Assembly (NCBI RefSeq): GCF_005281475.1
Contig: NZ_CP040106.1
Coordinates: 1,059,501-1,123,500, forward strand
DNA from: Echinicola rosea
GTDB lineage: Bacteria; Bacteroidota; Bacteroidia; Cytophagales; Cyclobacteriaceae
Length of the DNA: 64,000 nucleotides
Direction of reading: 5' to 3'
The translations under genes were made by a program, and so were the position numbers. Below are positions 15,249 to 24,422 of the stretch, piece by piece; the stretch's first letter is position 1; each line of letters opens with the position of its first letter. The notes under the pieces are model-generated. The model did no database searches, was not told the origin of the DNA, and saw only the letters and a program-made list of their open reading frames with translations.

Positions 15249-18215
15249 ATGCAAAACAAAGGGATCATTGTGTTTTTGACAGTGATTGTTACAGCCTTGT
15301 GCTTGTACTATCTGTCATTTACCTACGTTTCGAGTAACGTCCAAAAGGACGCGATCGCCTATGCCACAGACGCAGAGGGCAATCTTGATTTCGCCAAAAA
15401 ACAATCTTACCTGGATTCGATCTGGCGAGAGCCGGTTTACAACTTTCTGGGTATCGAATACACCTTTAAAGAGGTAAAGGAAACCGAGCTTGGGCTTGGA
15501 TTGGACCTTCAAGGCGGTATGCACGTGACCTTGGCGGTTTCGCCAGTGGAGATTGTAAAAGGCCTTGCCGGTAACAGCAAGAACGAAGCATTCAATGCCG
15601 CCGTGGACGAAGCGGAAGAATTGTCAAGAACTTCCAATGAGAAGTTTGTGGACTTATTCTATACTGCTTGGAAAGAAAAGTCCGGCAACAAGCAATTGAA
15701 CACCATCTATGCTACTGCTGCCAACCGTGGCAGGATTTCTTTGGAATCTTCCGATAGTGAAATCCTCAGCATCATTGATGAAGAAGTAGAAAATGCCATT
15801 GACCGTTCTTTCAATATCCTGAGAACGCGTATTGACCGATTTGGTACTTCCCAGCCAAACATCCAACGGATCCAAGGTACAGGCCGAATCCAGATCGAGC
15901 TGCCAGGCGTGGACAATCAAGAGCGGGTAAGAAACCTGCTGCAAGGAGTGGCAAAGCTGCAATTCTGGCGAGTGGCCGAGATCAACGAATATGGCGATGC
16001 GCTTCAGCGGATCAATGCCGCATTGATCGCCGAGGCCAAAGCTAACAAGTCCACTTCTGCTTCATCAGAAACCGACACCACCGGTGCGGCATCGGACACG
16101 ACCATGACCGACTTGGAGCGACAGCTTGCTGAAGGTGGTGACGAGACGGACTCGCTCTCCTCGGAAGTTTCTCCGCTTTTCTCACTGTTAAAAGCCAACT
16201 ATGGGCTAGTTTATGATGTAAAAGACACTGTTACCATCAATAGAATCCTTAACAGGGAAGACATCAAACCACTGCTTCCTCGTGGACTGACCTTCATGTG
16301 GTCGGTGAAGCCGCGTGAAGTAGAGGGTGAAGAGCTACTAGAACTCCACGCAATGGAAACGCCAAGAGGCACAGAACAAGCTCCTCTGGAAGGTGATGTG
16401 ATCACAGACGCCAAGCAGGTGCTGGACCAAAGCTCCAATCCTGCGGTAAGCATGAGCATGAATGCTGATGGTGCTAGAAAATGGAGAAAAATGACTGCCG
16501 AAAACATCGGTAGAAGAATTGCGGTGGTACTGGACAACTATGTCTATACCGCACCTAATATCCTTGGTGAAATTCCAGGTGGCCAATCAGAAATCACCGG
16601 TAACTTCACCATCGAAGAGGCCAAGGATTTGGCCAATATCTTGAAGTCAGGTACGCTACCTGCACCAACCAAGATCGTAGAAGAAGCGATCATCGGCCCC
16701 ACATTGGGCAAAGAAGCACAGGCACAAGGGATCAACTCCATGGTAGCCGGCTTGGTGATCGTGGTATTGTTTATGATCGCCTATTATGCTAAAGGTGGTT
16801 TTGTGGCCATCGCAGCATTGGTGTTCAATATCTTCTTTATCCTGGGAATTCTTGCCCAGCTAGGTACTGCCCTTACGCTACCGGGCATTGCAGGTATTGT
16901 ACTGACCATCGGGATGTCCATTGATGCCAACGTATTGATCTTCGAAAGGATCAAGGAGGAACTGGCTGCTGGTGCGGGCTTATTACAGGCTATTACGAGT
17001 GGTTATAACAAGGCTTTCAGCGCCATCCTTGACTCTAACGTCACGACATTCCTGACCGGCGCTATCCTATATGCCCTTGGCCAAGGCCCTGTGAAAGGCT
17101 TTGCGATCGTATTGATGATCGGTATTGCTTCTTCCTTCTTCTCTGCGGTATTTATCACCCGAGTGATCGTGTACTGGATGAGCAAGAAAGGTGAGCAGAG
17201 CAAAATCTCCTTTGCCTCGCCATTTGCCAAAAACCTGTTCAGCAACCTGAACATCGACTTCTTGGGCAAGCGAAAAGTAGCCTACTTGATATCTACAGGA
17301 ATCATCATCATTGGTCTTGCCTTTGCTGTGATCAACGGACTGAAGTTTGGTGTGGATTTCACAGGTGGGCGATCTTACATTGTGGAATTTGCCGAGCCAG
17401 TAGCTGCATCTGAGCTAAAAACCGGTTTGGACAAATCCTTTGATGGATCTGTAGAAGCCAAAACATACGGCTCCAATAATGTCGTCAAGATCACCACTTC
17501 TTACCTTATCAATGATGATTCTGATGAAGCCAATAGCGAAGTAGCGACCAAAGTCCGTGAAGGCATCGCTGACGTGACAGGTTTTAGCTTCGTTGATGAT
17601 ATCGCCCAAATGGATGATACTTCATTTACCATCACCGGTTCATCCAAGGTAGGAGCTACCGTGGCCGATGATATCAAGAACTCTTCCATGGAGGCCATGT
17701 TCTTTGCACTGGTAGCGATCTTCCTGTACATCCTCTTGAGGTTCCGTAAATGGCAGTATTCATTGGCCTCTATCATTGCCCTGGCACACGATACATTGTT
17801 TGTGGTCGCCGCTTTTGCGATTGCCAGTGCTTTCGGAGCGACCTTTGAGATCGACCAAGTATTCATCGCCGCGATGCTGACCGTGATCGGTTATTCCATA
17901 AACGATACGGTGATCGTATTTGACCGTATTCGGGAAAACATCTCTAACCGCGGCACTTCCAAACTGGTAAGGATGTTTAATGATGCCATCAACCAAACCA
18001 TGGCCAGAACACTGATCACTTCTTTCACTACCATGATCGTGGTGATTGTATTGTTGGTATTTGGGGGTGAGGTGCTGAGAGGATTCTCTTTCGCCTTGTT
18101 TGTGGGAGTATTGGTCGGAACTTACTCTTCCATTTACATCGCCACACCGATTGTCGTGGACCTGATGAAGAGAGAGATCGAACAAGAAAAAGAAGAGAGC
18201 CAAAAAGTAGCATAA
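15249..18215 (+). CDS. secDF: Protein translocase SecDF, single-chain
   Basis: 988 aa with SecD and SecF fused, the usual Bacteroidota form. SecD: membrane segment at about 7-27, the LGLDLQGGMHV motif, a large periplasmic P1 domain with a low-complexity Ser/Thr/Asp insertion near 270-310, then five membrane helices with GMSIDANVLIFERIKEE. SecF: starts at about residue 675, with the KFGVDFTGGRSYIVEF motif and GYSINDTVIVFDRIREN. It uses the proton-motive force to pull secreted proteins through SecYEG. It is transcribed alone, with a strong terminator 26 bases after the stop. Confidence 0.97.
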   Translation: MQNKGIIVFLTVIVTALCLYYLSFTYVSSNVQKDAIAYATDAEGNLDFAKKQSYLDSIWREPVYNFLGIEYTFKEVKETELGLGLDLQGGMHVTLAVSPVEIVKGLAGNSKNEAFNAAVDEAEELSRTSNEKFVDLFYTAWKEKSGNKQLNTIYATAANRGRISLESSDSEILSIIDEEVENAIDRSFNILRTRIDRFGTSQPNIQRIQGTGRIQIELPGVDNQERVRNLLQGVAKLQFWRVAEINEYGDALQRINAALIAEAKANKSTSASSETDTTGAASDTTMTDLERQLAEGGDETDSLSSEVSPLFSLLKANYGLVYDVKDTVTINRILNREDIKPLLPRGLTFMWSVKPREVEGEELLELHAMETPRGTEQAPLEGDVITDAKQVLDQSSNPAVSMSMNADGARKWRKMTAENIGRRIAVVLDNYVYTAPNILGEIPGGQSEITGNFTIEEAKDLANILKSGTLPAPTKIVEEAIIGPTLGKEAQAQGINSMVAGLVIVVLFMIAYYAKGGFVAIAALVFNIFFILGILAQLGTALTLPGIAGIVLTIGMSIDANVLIFERIKEELAAGAGLLQAITSGYNKAFSAILDSNVTTFLTGAILYALGQGPVKGFAIVLMIGIASSFFSAVFITRVIVYWMSKKGEQSKISFASPFAKNLFSNLNIDFLGKRKVAYLISTGIIIIGLAFAVINGLKFGVDFTGGRSYIVEFAEPVAASELKTGLDKSFDGSVEAKTYGSNNVVKITTSYLINDDSDEANSEVATKVREGIADVTGFSFVDDIAQMDDTSFTITGSSKVGATVADDIKNSSMEAMFFALVAIFLYILLRFRKWQYSLASIIALAHDTLFVVAAFAIASAFGATFEIDQVFIAAMLTVIGYSINDTVIVFDRIRENISNRGTSKLVRMFNDAINQTMARTLITSFTTMIVVIVLLVFGGEVLRGFSFALFVGVLVGTYSSIYIATPIVVDLMKREIEQEKEESQKVA

Positions 18216-18240
18216 TCGAGCCATAGGCTTTATAATATCA

Positions 18241-18275
18241 AAAGCACCCTGCCGAAAATGCAGGGTGCTTTTTTA
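18241..18275 (+). terminator. intrinsic terminator after secDF
   Basis: A 13-pair stem (AAAAGCACCCTGC with GCAGGGTGCTTTT), a seven-base loop and a T-run. Confidence 0.92.
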
Positions 18276-18491
18276 TTATCCCGGGACTTTCCCAAATCAC
18301 ACAAAAATCTTCATCATTTTTACAGTTGTCTTGATGACCTCATTCACTTTATACCCTACAGTGATGGGCAAAAATACCATGATCACGGTATTTACCCCTA
18401 ATTATTAAGCAATTACCTTAGCATATTGGAAAAAATCACATATTAATCTGTTCTCAATTCTTTGGTATAGGTTTAATGTAGGGAAAATTTT

Positions 18492-19157
18492 ATGAGTCAA
18501 ACCGCATATTTGGGAGTCATTCTTTGTAGTTTAGTGGGAGGAGTGATTTGCTATTTCTATAACAAACCAACGTACAAATCTACCCACAAACTACTATTGA
18601 TTACTCTCTTGTTCGTGTTTTTGTTGGAAGCAGTAGGGGAATATACCGCCAGCAAGCAAATCAATAACCTCTTGCTTTACAATGTCTGTTGGATATATAT
18701 AGAGTCTTATCTTATCGTTTATTACTTCACCTTATTGGAGCACCGAAAAAAGCTTAAGCGGCTGTATTTTGTACTCTTTGGTGTCGCTCTGATGTGGGGA
18801 TTATATAATTCAATGGTCATTCAGCCCATTCAGGCTGTATTCCAATATTATAGTTTGCTTCCCATGGGTTTGCTTATTATTGGATTGTGTGCCAGGTTTT
18901 TCTATAGTGTCATTCGCCTGGAAAAATACCCGCAAGCTGACTTGCTGAGCATCCCTCATTTATGGATCGTGGCATTTATTACGTTCTTTTATACAGAAGC
19001 ACTTACCTTGTTTGGGTTCATGGAGTTTTATGCTGCCGCCAACATAGAGATTATCGTGGCCTGGACCAAACTGAACAGGATAATAGCAGGGGTGATGTAC
19101 CTTTCATTTGGGCTGGCCTTTTATACGCCGCACCTTTTTGAAGAGAAATACGCATAA
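18492..19157 (+). CDS. Multi-pass membrane protein of unknown function (paralog 1)
   Basis: 221 aa, almost entirely hydrophobic, with about seven membrane helices beginning at residues 5-20. It shares sequence and layout with the 220-aa protein at 19854: both have L-x-YNV-x3-Y-x-E near residue 60, a Lys/Arg-rich loop near 80-90, LS(I/V)P-x-x-WI near 155, and a final helix NR-x2-AG-x-MYL-x-FG-x-AFY-x-P. Conservation of polar and proline positions in the membrane core suggests a ligand-binding or signalling role rather than a simple anchor. It lies at the head of the small-protein/kinase locus. I know of no assigned function. Confidence 0.75.
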   Translation: MSQTAYLGVILCSLVGGVICYFYNKPTYKSTHKLLLITLLFVFLLEAVGEYTASKQINNLLLYNVCWIYIESYLIVYYFTLLEHRKKLKRLYFVLFGVALMWGLYNSMVIQPIQAVFQYYSLLPMGLLIIGLCARFFYSVIRLEKYPQADLLSIPHLWIVAFITFFYTEALTLFGFMEFYAAANIEIIVAWTKLNRIIAGVMYLSFGLAFYTPHLFEEKYA

Positions 19158-19362
19158 TCAGAAGCATTATCACTCTAGGTAAACGGATGTCTGCCGCAGG
19201 CATAAGAAGTACCAGCTATTTATATGAGGTCATTTAAGTAAGATAATTCATGGATCATCCGTGCCATGACAGATCACCGGACCAGGCTTTATAGTGAAGA
19301 TCTAACAGAAAAGGTATAATTTTCAGGAATCATTAATTTATCACCTATAAACAAATACTAAA

Positions 19363-19770
19363 ATGAAGGATAAGAACAAGCTAACCAAAAAACAGTTTAA
19401 AGCTGTTACGAACAAATACAGGAGTGAAATCGGCAGCGGCAAGCCTGGTTTGGGCGTAAAAGGTGAGATCACCGACCAAACCCGATGGATATGGTTTGAT
19501 AGAGAACTGATTGAAAAAGTGCTGAAGCAAACCGATGAGACCACGGGAGGTATCAAGTTTTATTTTGGTGAGTACGACGAGAGTTTTACAGAATCGCTTG
19601 GGAAGGATTATGTCGGCAGAATGATGCTGGCAATGGTACCCTGCAACGAAGGAGACCTGGATAAAAAGTCCGCAAACGACAGGGGGCTGGAGGCATTTGC
19701 ATTTAAGGAAGGTGATGATGAAGAGGAAGATGCTGAAAATGGAGGAAGAATCTGCCCGCCAAATTGCTAA
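19363..19770 (+). CDS. Small soluble protein with C-terminal CPPNC motif
   Basis: 135 aa without signal peptide or membrane segment. A basic N-terminus (MKDKNKLTKKQFKAVTNKYRSE) is followed by a globular centre with WIWFDRELIEKVL, GIKFYFGEY and VGRMMLAMVP. An acidic tail (about 115-128) ends in GGRICPPNC, with cysteines three from the end of the chain pattern C-P-P-x-C. From memory, small proteins with this architecture and C-terminal motif recur in Bacteroidota, with no known function. It lies between the two paralogous membrane proteins and has its own terminator, so it may be made in different amounts from its neighbours. Confidence 0.7.
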   Translation: MKDKNKLTKKQFKAVTNKYRSEIGSGKPGLGVKGEITDQTRWIWFDRELIEKVLKQTDETTGGIKFYFGEYDESFTESLGKDYVGRMMLAMVPCNEGDLDKKSANDRGLEAFAFKEGDDEEEDAENGGRICPPNC

Positions 19771-19794
19771 TCTGATCAAAATTTCTATACCATT

Positions 19795-19828
19795 GAATTG
19801 CCTGTATTTCGGGCAATTCTTTGTTTTC
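19795..19828 (+). terminator. intrinsic terminator after the CPPNC gene
   Basis: An 8-bp perfect stem (GAATTGCC / GGCAATTC), a nine-base loop and TTTGTTTTC. It separates the CPPNC gene from the membrane-protein/kinase genes. Confidence 0.65.
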
Positions 19829-19853
19829 ATGAAGGTATTAATACTATTTTTTT

Positions 19854-20516
19854 ATGGGATTTAGTGTCTATTTAATTTGTATTCTCTTAGGGTCAATCAC
19901 CTGCGCGGGAGTTTTTTTCCTTCGTGACCTCCAATCAAAAAGCTCTTCCTATAAATTGCTTTTTGCGTTACTGCTTACCGTATTGGTATTTGAGTATGTG
20001 GCTAACTATTTGGTAGAAAGCCACCACCTGCCCAATTTGGTCGTGTACAATGTCTTCTTTGTCTATCTGGAGACCATCTTTATTGTCCTGTATTTCTATC
20101 GCCTGATGACGCGAAAGGGCAAGCGACGGATCAGAATTGGCTTGATCGGTTTTATAGTCGTCGGCCTGATCAACAGTTTGTACTTTCAGGATATTATGGA
20201 CAAATTCCAAAACATCAGCTTTGCAGTGGCCGTGCTGCTCATCTTGTCTTGCTGCATCTGGTTTTTTTTCGATATTTTCCGCCTGAAGCGGTACCAAAAT
20301 GTGAACATCCTCTCCGTGCCTGAGTTTTGGATCACCACGTCCATTCTATTTTTTTATAGTTCGGGTTTTGTATATTTTATGCCCATCCCGTATTTTGACA
20401 CCATGGAGATGCAGTTGCTTGAATTGCTGGGAAATGTAAACCGTTTTTTGGCTGGTTTGATGTACCTTATATTTGGGTTTGCCTTTTATGCCCCCTTGAT
20501 ATTTAAAAATGAGTAG
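19854..20516 (+). CDS. Multi-pass membrane protein of unknown function (paralog 2)
   Basis: 220 aa with about seven predicted membrane helices, clearly related to the protein at 18492 (same YNV-x3-Y-x-E, LSVP-x-FWI and NRFLAG-x-MYL-x-FGFAFY motifs). Its stop overlaps the start of the following kinase gene by eight bases, so the two are translationally coupled. The partner kinase has only one membrane helix and no sensor domain. This multi-helix protein is therefore a plausible signal-sensing subunit for it; that is inference from gene order. Confidence 0.78.
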   Translation: MGFSVYLICILLGSITCAGVFFLRDLQSKSSSYKLLFALLLTVLVFEYVANYLVESHHLPNLVVYNVFFVYLETIFIVLYFYRLMTRKGKRRIRIGLIGFIVVGLINSLYFQDIMDKFQNISFAVAVLLILSCCIWFFFDIFRLKRYQNVNILSVPEFWITTSILFFYSSGFVYFMPIPYFDTMEMQLLELLGNVNRFLAGLMYLIFGFAFYAPLIFKNE

Positions 20517-21276
20517 TATGAGTTACGAGCCTACCCAGATATTCTTCATCGTACTCAGTGGGATTATCCTGATGCTCCTGATGAGTGGGTTTATTATCGT
20601 AATGGTATTGCTCCACCGGCAGCAGCAACTGCGCAACCACCAGAAAATGGACAGCCTTAGGGCGGAGTATGAAAAGACTATGCTAAAGGTAGAAAAAGAA
20701 ATCCAAGACCAAACGCTTTCCTTTATAGGCCAGGAACTTCACGATAATCTCGGCCAGATTTTGTCTCTTACCAAACTAACCCTGAACAGTCCGGACGAAG
20801 AGAGCTTCTCAGAAGGAAAGCGCTTGATCAATCACGCCATCAAAGAAGTACGCTCTCTGTCCAAACGGCTCAACCTCGACTGGGTAAAAGAAGTAAAGCT
20901 ACAGGATTTTATCAGCAATGAACTGCAAAAAATAGAAGCCTCGGGCTTTTGCAAAACGCAATTTGAGACAAATGTAGAAGCCTTAACACTAGATCAGGAT
21001 AAAAAACTCGTACTGATCCGAATCATCCAAGAATGCCTGAATAACATCATAAAACATGCAGAGCCTTCCGTGATCTACATTTCGCTAATGGAGAAAAATG
21101 ATGCCTTAAGCGTAACGGTGAAAGATAATGGAAAAGGCTTTGACGCAGAGGACAAGTCCAAAGGAATGGGACTGCACAACCTAAAATCCCGTATCGAAAC
21201 GATTGGCGGAACATTAAATCTCTCGTCCATCATTGGAATCGGAACAGAAATCAAACTTTTATTGCCGTTTGAATAG
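20509..21276 (+). CDS. HisKA_3 sensor histidine kinase
   Basis: 255 aa with a single membrane helix at about 11-35 and a coiled-coil linker (40-70). The dimerisation domain has phospho-acceptor H78 in QELHDNLGQIL, and the HATPase domain has ECLNNIIKHA, VKDNGKGF and GMGLHNLKSRI. This is the NarX/LiaS/DesK class, which works with NarL-type regulators such as the one encoded at 21430. It has no periplasmic domain, so detection probably depends on a membrane partner; the overlapping upstream gene is the obvious candidate. Confidence 0.92.
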   Translation: MSSMSYEPTQIFFIVLSGIILMLLMSGFIIVMVLLHRQQQLRNHQKMDSLRAEYEKTMLKVEKEIQDQTLSFIGQELHDNLGQILSLTKLTLNSPDEESFSEGKRLINHAIKEVRSLSKRLNLDWVKEVKLQDFISNELQKIEASGFCKTQFETNVEALTLDQDKKLVLIRIIQECLNNIIKHAEPSVIYISLMEKNDALSVTVKDNGKGFDAEDKSKGMGLHNLKSRIETIGGTLNLSSIIGIGTEIKLLLPFE

Positions 21277-21429
21277 ATAAAAGTTAAATTAGAATCGCAA
21301 ACACCCTTAATTCGCTTGAACTGATCCCAACCAATGGTATTTTCCAGATTTTAAAGGAAGATGGTGGTATTATTCTTTTAAGCGGGCAAGTTTGTAAAAC
21401 CGAATTCAATAGACCTCACCAACTGAAAA

Positions 21430-22056
21430 ATGATTCGCGTAGTTTTAGCTGATGACCATAAGATGTTTGCCAAAGGCATTGCCAACCTCCTCCAAAAAGA
21501 AGAGGACATCGAGGTAACAGGTGTTTTTAGTAATGGCAAGGAGCTAGTCGAGTTTTTGAAAAACAAGGAAGTGGACTTGATCCTCACCGATATGAACATG
21601 CCAGGAATGGATGGTCTGGCAGCCATCCAACAGATCAGGAAGAATAAAGTCAAATCCAAAGTAGTGGTGCTGTCCATGTACGATGACGAAGACATTTTTA
21701 AAAAATGCCAAAAGCAGGGAATCGATGGCTATGTGCTAAAAGACGCGGACCCGGATGAATTGGTCTATACCATCAGAGAAGTCATCAACGGCCATCATGT
21801 GATGCATTTTCAGCGCGTGCTAAAACAAGTGGATGAGGACCAATATTATGATTCATTCAAGCAGAAATTCAAACTTTCCCGCAGGGAACTGCAAATACTA
21901 TCCTTGATAAAAGATGGACACAGTAACCAGTCCATCGCCGATGAACTCTTTCTGAGCATCTACACCGTCGAGACCCATAGAAAAAATATCCATCATAAAC
22001 TTGGCGTAAACACAGTCGTGGAACTGATGAAAAAGGCCTTGGAAATGAATCTGTAA
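21430..22056 (+). CDS. NarL/LuxR-family response regulator
   Basis: 208 aa. The receiver domain has the acidic pair D8/D9, phospho-acceptor D54 and the switch residues S and K in VVLSMYD and VLKDADP. The C-terminal GerE helix-turn-helix reads LSRRELQILSLIKDGHSNQSIADELFLS then TVETHRKNIHHKLGV. It is the natural partner of the HisKA_3 kinase 153 bases upstream. Its stop is followed directly by the ATG of an oxidoreductase gene, so that gene is probably in the same transcript. Confidence 0.93.
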   Translation: MIRVVLADDHKMFAKGIANLLQKEEDIEVTGVFSNGKELVEFLKNKEVDLILTDMNMPGMDGLAAIQQIRKNKVKSKVVVLSMYDDEDIFKKCQKQGIDGYVLKDADPDELVYTIREVINGHHVMHFQRVLKQVDEDQYYDSFKQKFKLSRRELQILSLIKDGHSNQSIADELFLSIYTVETHRKNIHHKLGVNTVVELMKKALEMNL

Positions 22057-23088
22057 ATGACAAAACCTCTCAAAACAGGACTTGTAGGATTTGGGAAAGT
22101 CGCCCAGACCATGCATGCTCCTTTGATCCACCAAGAACCTTTGCTGGACCTGACCGCAGTAGTGGAGCGGCACCACCACAAGTCAAAAGAAAAATATCCC
22201 AACGTCACGGTTTACAAAAGCCTAGAAGCGCTACTCGCAGAAGCGGAGATAGACCTGATCGTCATCTGCACGCCAAACGAGCACCATTTTCCCCAAGCCA
22301 AAATGGCCTTGGAAGCTGGCAAGCATGTGGTGGTGGACAAACCTATCACCGTATCCTCAAGCGAAGCTGAAGCCCTTGTGGCCTTGGCCAAAGCCCAAGG
22401 AAAGCTGCTTTCTGCTTTCCAAAACCGACGATGGGACGGAGATTTTCAGACCATTGTCAACCTCCTCGAAGAAGGCACCTTGGGGAGGATCGTTCATTTC
22501 GAATCGCACTTTGACCGCTTCCGACCTGAGCCAAATCACAACTGGCGAGAAAAGCAAGTCCCTGGAAGTGGCATCCTCTATGATCTGGGAGCACACCTGA
22601 TCGATCAGGCATTACTGCTTTTTGGACAGCCTACTTGGGTGTATGCAGAAATATTAAAACAACGCAAAGGTGTCGAAGCAGATGATTTCTTTGACCTTAC
22701 GCTGATGTATCCCGAGACCAAGGTCAGGCTAAGTGCCAGCATCCTGATGAATGCCCCGTTACCAAAATTCTTGGTGCTCGGCGAAAAGGGTAGCTTTAGC
22801 AAATACGGCTTGGATGTCCAAGAAGCGGCCTTCAAGGCCGGCGTGCTTCCAGGTAGTGACCAATGGGGAGTGGAAAGTCCCTCTAGCTATGGAAACGTTT
22901 ACCTCGCCGAAGAACAGTATCCCATCCCCACCATAAATGGCAACTATTTGGCCTATTATGAGAACATTGCTGAAGCCATCCAAGGAAAAGCGGCCCTGAA
23001 AGTAAAACCTGAAGAAGCCATCCAAGTCCTAAAGATCATCGAAGCCGCCCAACAGAGCCACGCTGAAGGAAAACGGATTTATCTCTAA
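22057..23088 (+). CDS. Gfo/Idh/MocA-family oxidoreductase
   Basis: 343 aa NAD(P)-dependent dehydrogenase. The N-terminal Rossmann fold shows GLVGFGKVAQTMHAP and EAGKHVVVDKPIT (the EKP motif is DKP here). The C-terminal domain has GSGILYDLGAHLIDQALLLFG, which carries the conserved D-x-G-x-H catalytic region. It resembles the YhhX-like branch, usually acting on sugars or inositol-type alcohols; the substrate cannot be told. Its ATG directly abuts the stop codon of the response regulator, so it is probably a cotranscribed passenger of that operon. Confidence 0.88.
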   Translation: MTKPLKTGLVGFGKVAQTMHAPLIHQEPLLDLTAVVERHHHKSKEKYPNVTVYKSLEALLAEAEIDLIVICTPNEHHFPQAKMALEAGKHVVVDKPITVSSSEAEALVALAKAQGKLLSAFQNRRWDGDFQTIVNLLEEGTLGRIVHFESHFDRFRPEPNHNWREKQVPGSGILYDLGAHLIDQALLLFGQPTWVYAEILKQRKGVEADDFFDLTLMYPETKVRLSASILMNAPLPKFLVLGEKGSFSKYGLDVQEAAFKAGVLPGSDQWGVESPSSYGNVYLAEEQYPIPTINGNYLAYYENIAEAIQGKAALKVKPEEAIQVLKIIEAAQQSHAEGKRIYL

Positions 23089-23224
23089 TCAAGATTTCGA
23101 AACAGGAACGCAAAACAGCCAATTGTTGGGAATGGCATATCCAAGACTTTAAAGGCTGCTTTCGCTTCTGTAAAAAAAGGAATATGGATTGGAATAGCAG
23201 CATTGGCATGAAACTGGCCTAATA

Positions 23225-23650
23225 TTACCGTCCAAACCTGCTTTCCACTCGCTCTTTAAGGGCGTTGTTCATCGCTTCAAAGCCGTCTTTAGTCGTGGTC
23301 CGGAGCTGTTTTTTGAATAACGGAACCAAGAGTCCGCTGAAGGTTTCGGCGTGGACAAATAAGGTAGTGTCATTATTGTAAGGATGAAGCTCAAAGCTGT
23401 GCTCACCATCAAAAAGCCCGTTTAATAGCAACTTTCCTTTCCAGCGGAATTCACTGAAAGGCCTTATCGTCAGGATTTTAGGAGCAAAGGTCATTCCGGG
23501 TAGTTTTACCTTGATCCTATTACCTTCAGCCATCTCACCGGACAGGGACGTTACAAAAGGATTCCACTCAGGATATTTATTGGTCTCCATTAATACTTCC
23601 CAGACCTCCTCGGGTCTGGCGTGAATGTGAATGCGGGTAGTTATTTTCAT
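23225..23650 (-). CDS. SRPBCC-family (START-like) protein
   Basis: 141 aa, a single helix-grip domain: the first strand and helix HIHARPEEVWEVLMETNKYPEWNPFV are diagnostic, and a long C-terminal helix (KDGFEAMNNALKERVES) closes the pocket. Such proteins bind hydrophobic ligands or act as cyclase/hydrolase helpers; no catalytic residue can be assigned. It lies 61 bases downstream of a Crp-type regulator gene on the same strand and may be cotranscribed with it. Confidence 0.85.
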   Translation of the reverse strand: MKITTRIHIHARPEEVWEVLMETNKYPEWNPFVTSLSGEMAEGNRIKVKLPGMTFAPKILTIRPFSEFRWKGKLLLNGLFDGEHSFELHPYNNDTTLFVHAETFSGLLVPLFKKQLRTTTKDGFEAMNNALKERVESRFGR

Positions 23651-23711
23651 GATGCGTTCTTATTATCATCACAAATATCAGGAGTAACCCGCAAGATCAT
23701 CTTGATCTAGA

Positions 23712-24302
23712 TCAAGAAGTGTGATTTCTACGAATTCGGCTGAATGTTTCAGGGGTCATTCCGATCATTGAAGCCAAGAAGTGTAAGGGCACTTCATTGA
23801 ACAAGGCTTGTTTGTATTGAAAAAGCTGATGGTAGCGTTCCTCAGCGGTCAAGGACAAAAAGCCAAAAATGCGGTCCTCCAACGTGATAAAGCACTTGGA
23901 AATAAACAGCTTCTCAATTTCCGGCCACTGCGGAATCGTCTCGGAAAGCGAACGGTATGCTTGTTTTTTGATGGTATAGAGCTCACATGCTGATATGGCC
24001 TGGATGTGGCGACGGGCGGCTTTGCCAAAAACCAGACTACCCAGATCGGCGGTAAATTCCCCTTTGGAACTGATCCACTGGGTGACTTCCTTACCATTTT
24101 CCGCCGTTTCGAAGATCCTCAGGTAGCCGCCTTTAATAAAGCTGAGTTTTTCACATGGCATTCCAGTTTGTGCATAAAAATCCCCTTTCTCCAGTGTCTC
24201 CAGCTGAAACAGATCCGCCAACTTTTCAAGTTGGACGGATGTCAGTGAAAAGTAGTTGCTGAGGTAATTTTTTAGCTCAATCTTGGCTTCATGTGCTGGC
24301 AT
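23712..24302 (-). CDS. Crp/Fnr-family transcriptional regulator
   Basis: 196 aa from the ATG at 24302. The frame extends to 24431, but the added 43 residues are not typical and run into the divergent gene. Residues about 20-130 form the cyclic-nucleotide-binding-like barrel (LEKGDFYAQTGMPCEKLSFIKGGYLRIFETAENGKEVTQWI). The C-terminal winged helix has PLHFLASMIGMTPETFSRIRR. Conserved cAMP-contact residues are not obvious, so the effector may differ. It is divergent from the NlpE/META lipoprotein gene and could control it. Confidence 0.88.
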   Translation of the reverse strand: MPAHEAKIELKNYLSNYFSLTSVQLEKLADLFQLETLEKGDFYAQTGMPCEKLSFIKGGYLRIFETAENGKEVTQWISSKGEFTADLGSLVFGKAARRHIQAISACELYTIKKQAYRSLSETIPQWPEIEKLFISKCFITLEDRIFGFLSLTAEERYHQLFQYKQALFNEVPLHFLASMIGMTPETFSRIRRNHTS

Positions 24303-24422
24303 ATCTGTTGGCGATTTATGGATGAAATATACGGTTTTTATAGTTTTTCTTAAAAAGGGCGTGATCGGAGTAGCATATGGTCTGCCTTTTGCGTAGAAGT
24401 AGAAACGACAAACAAATTTGTT

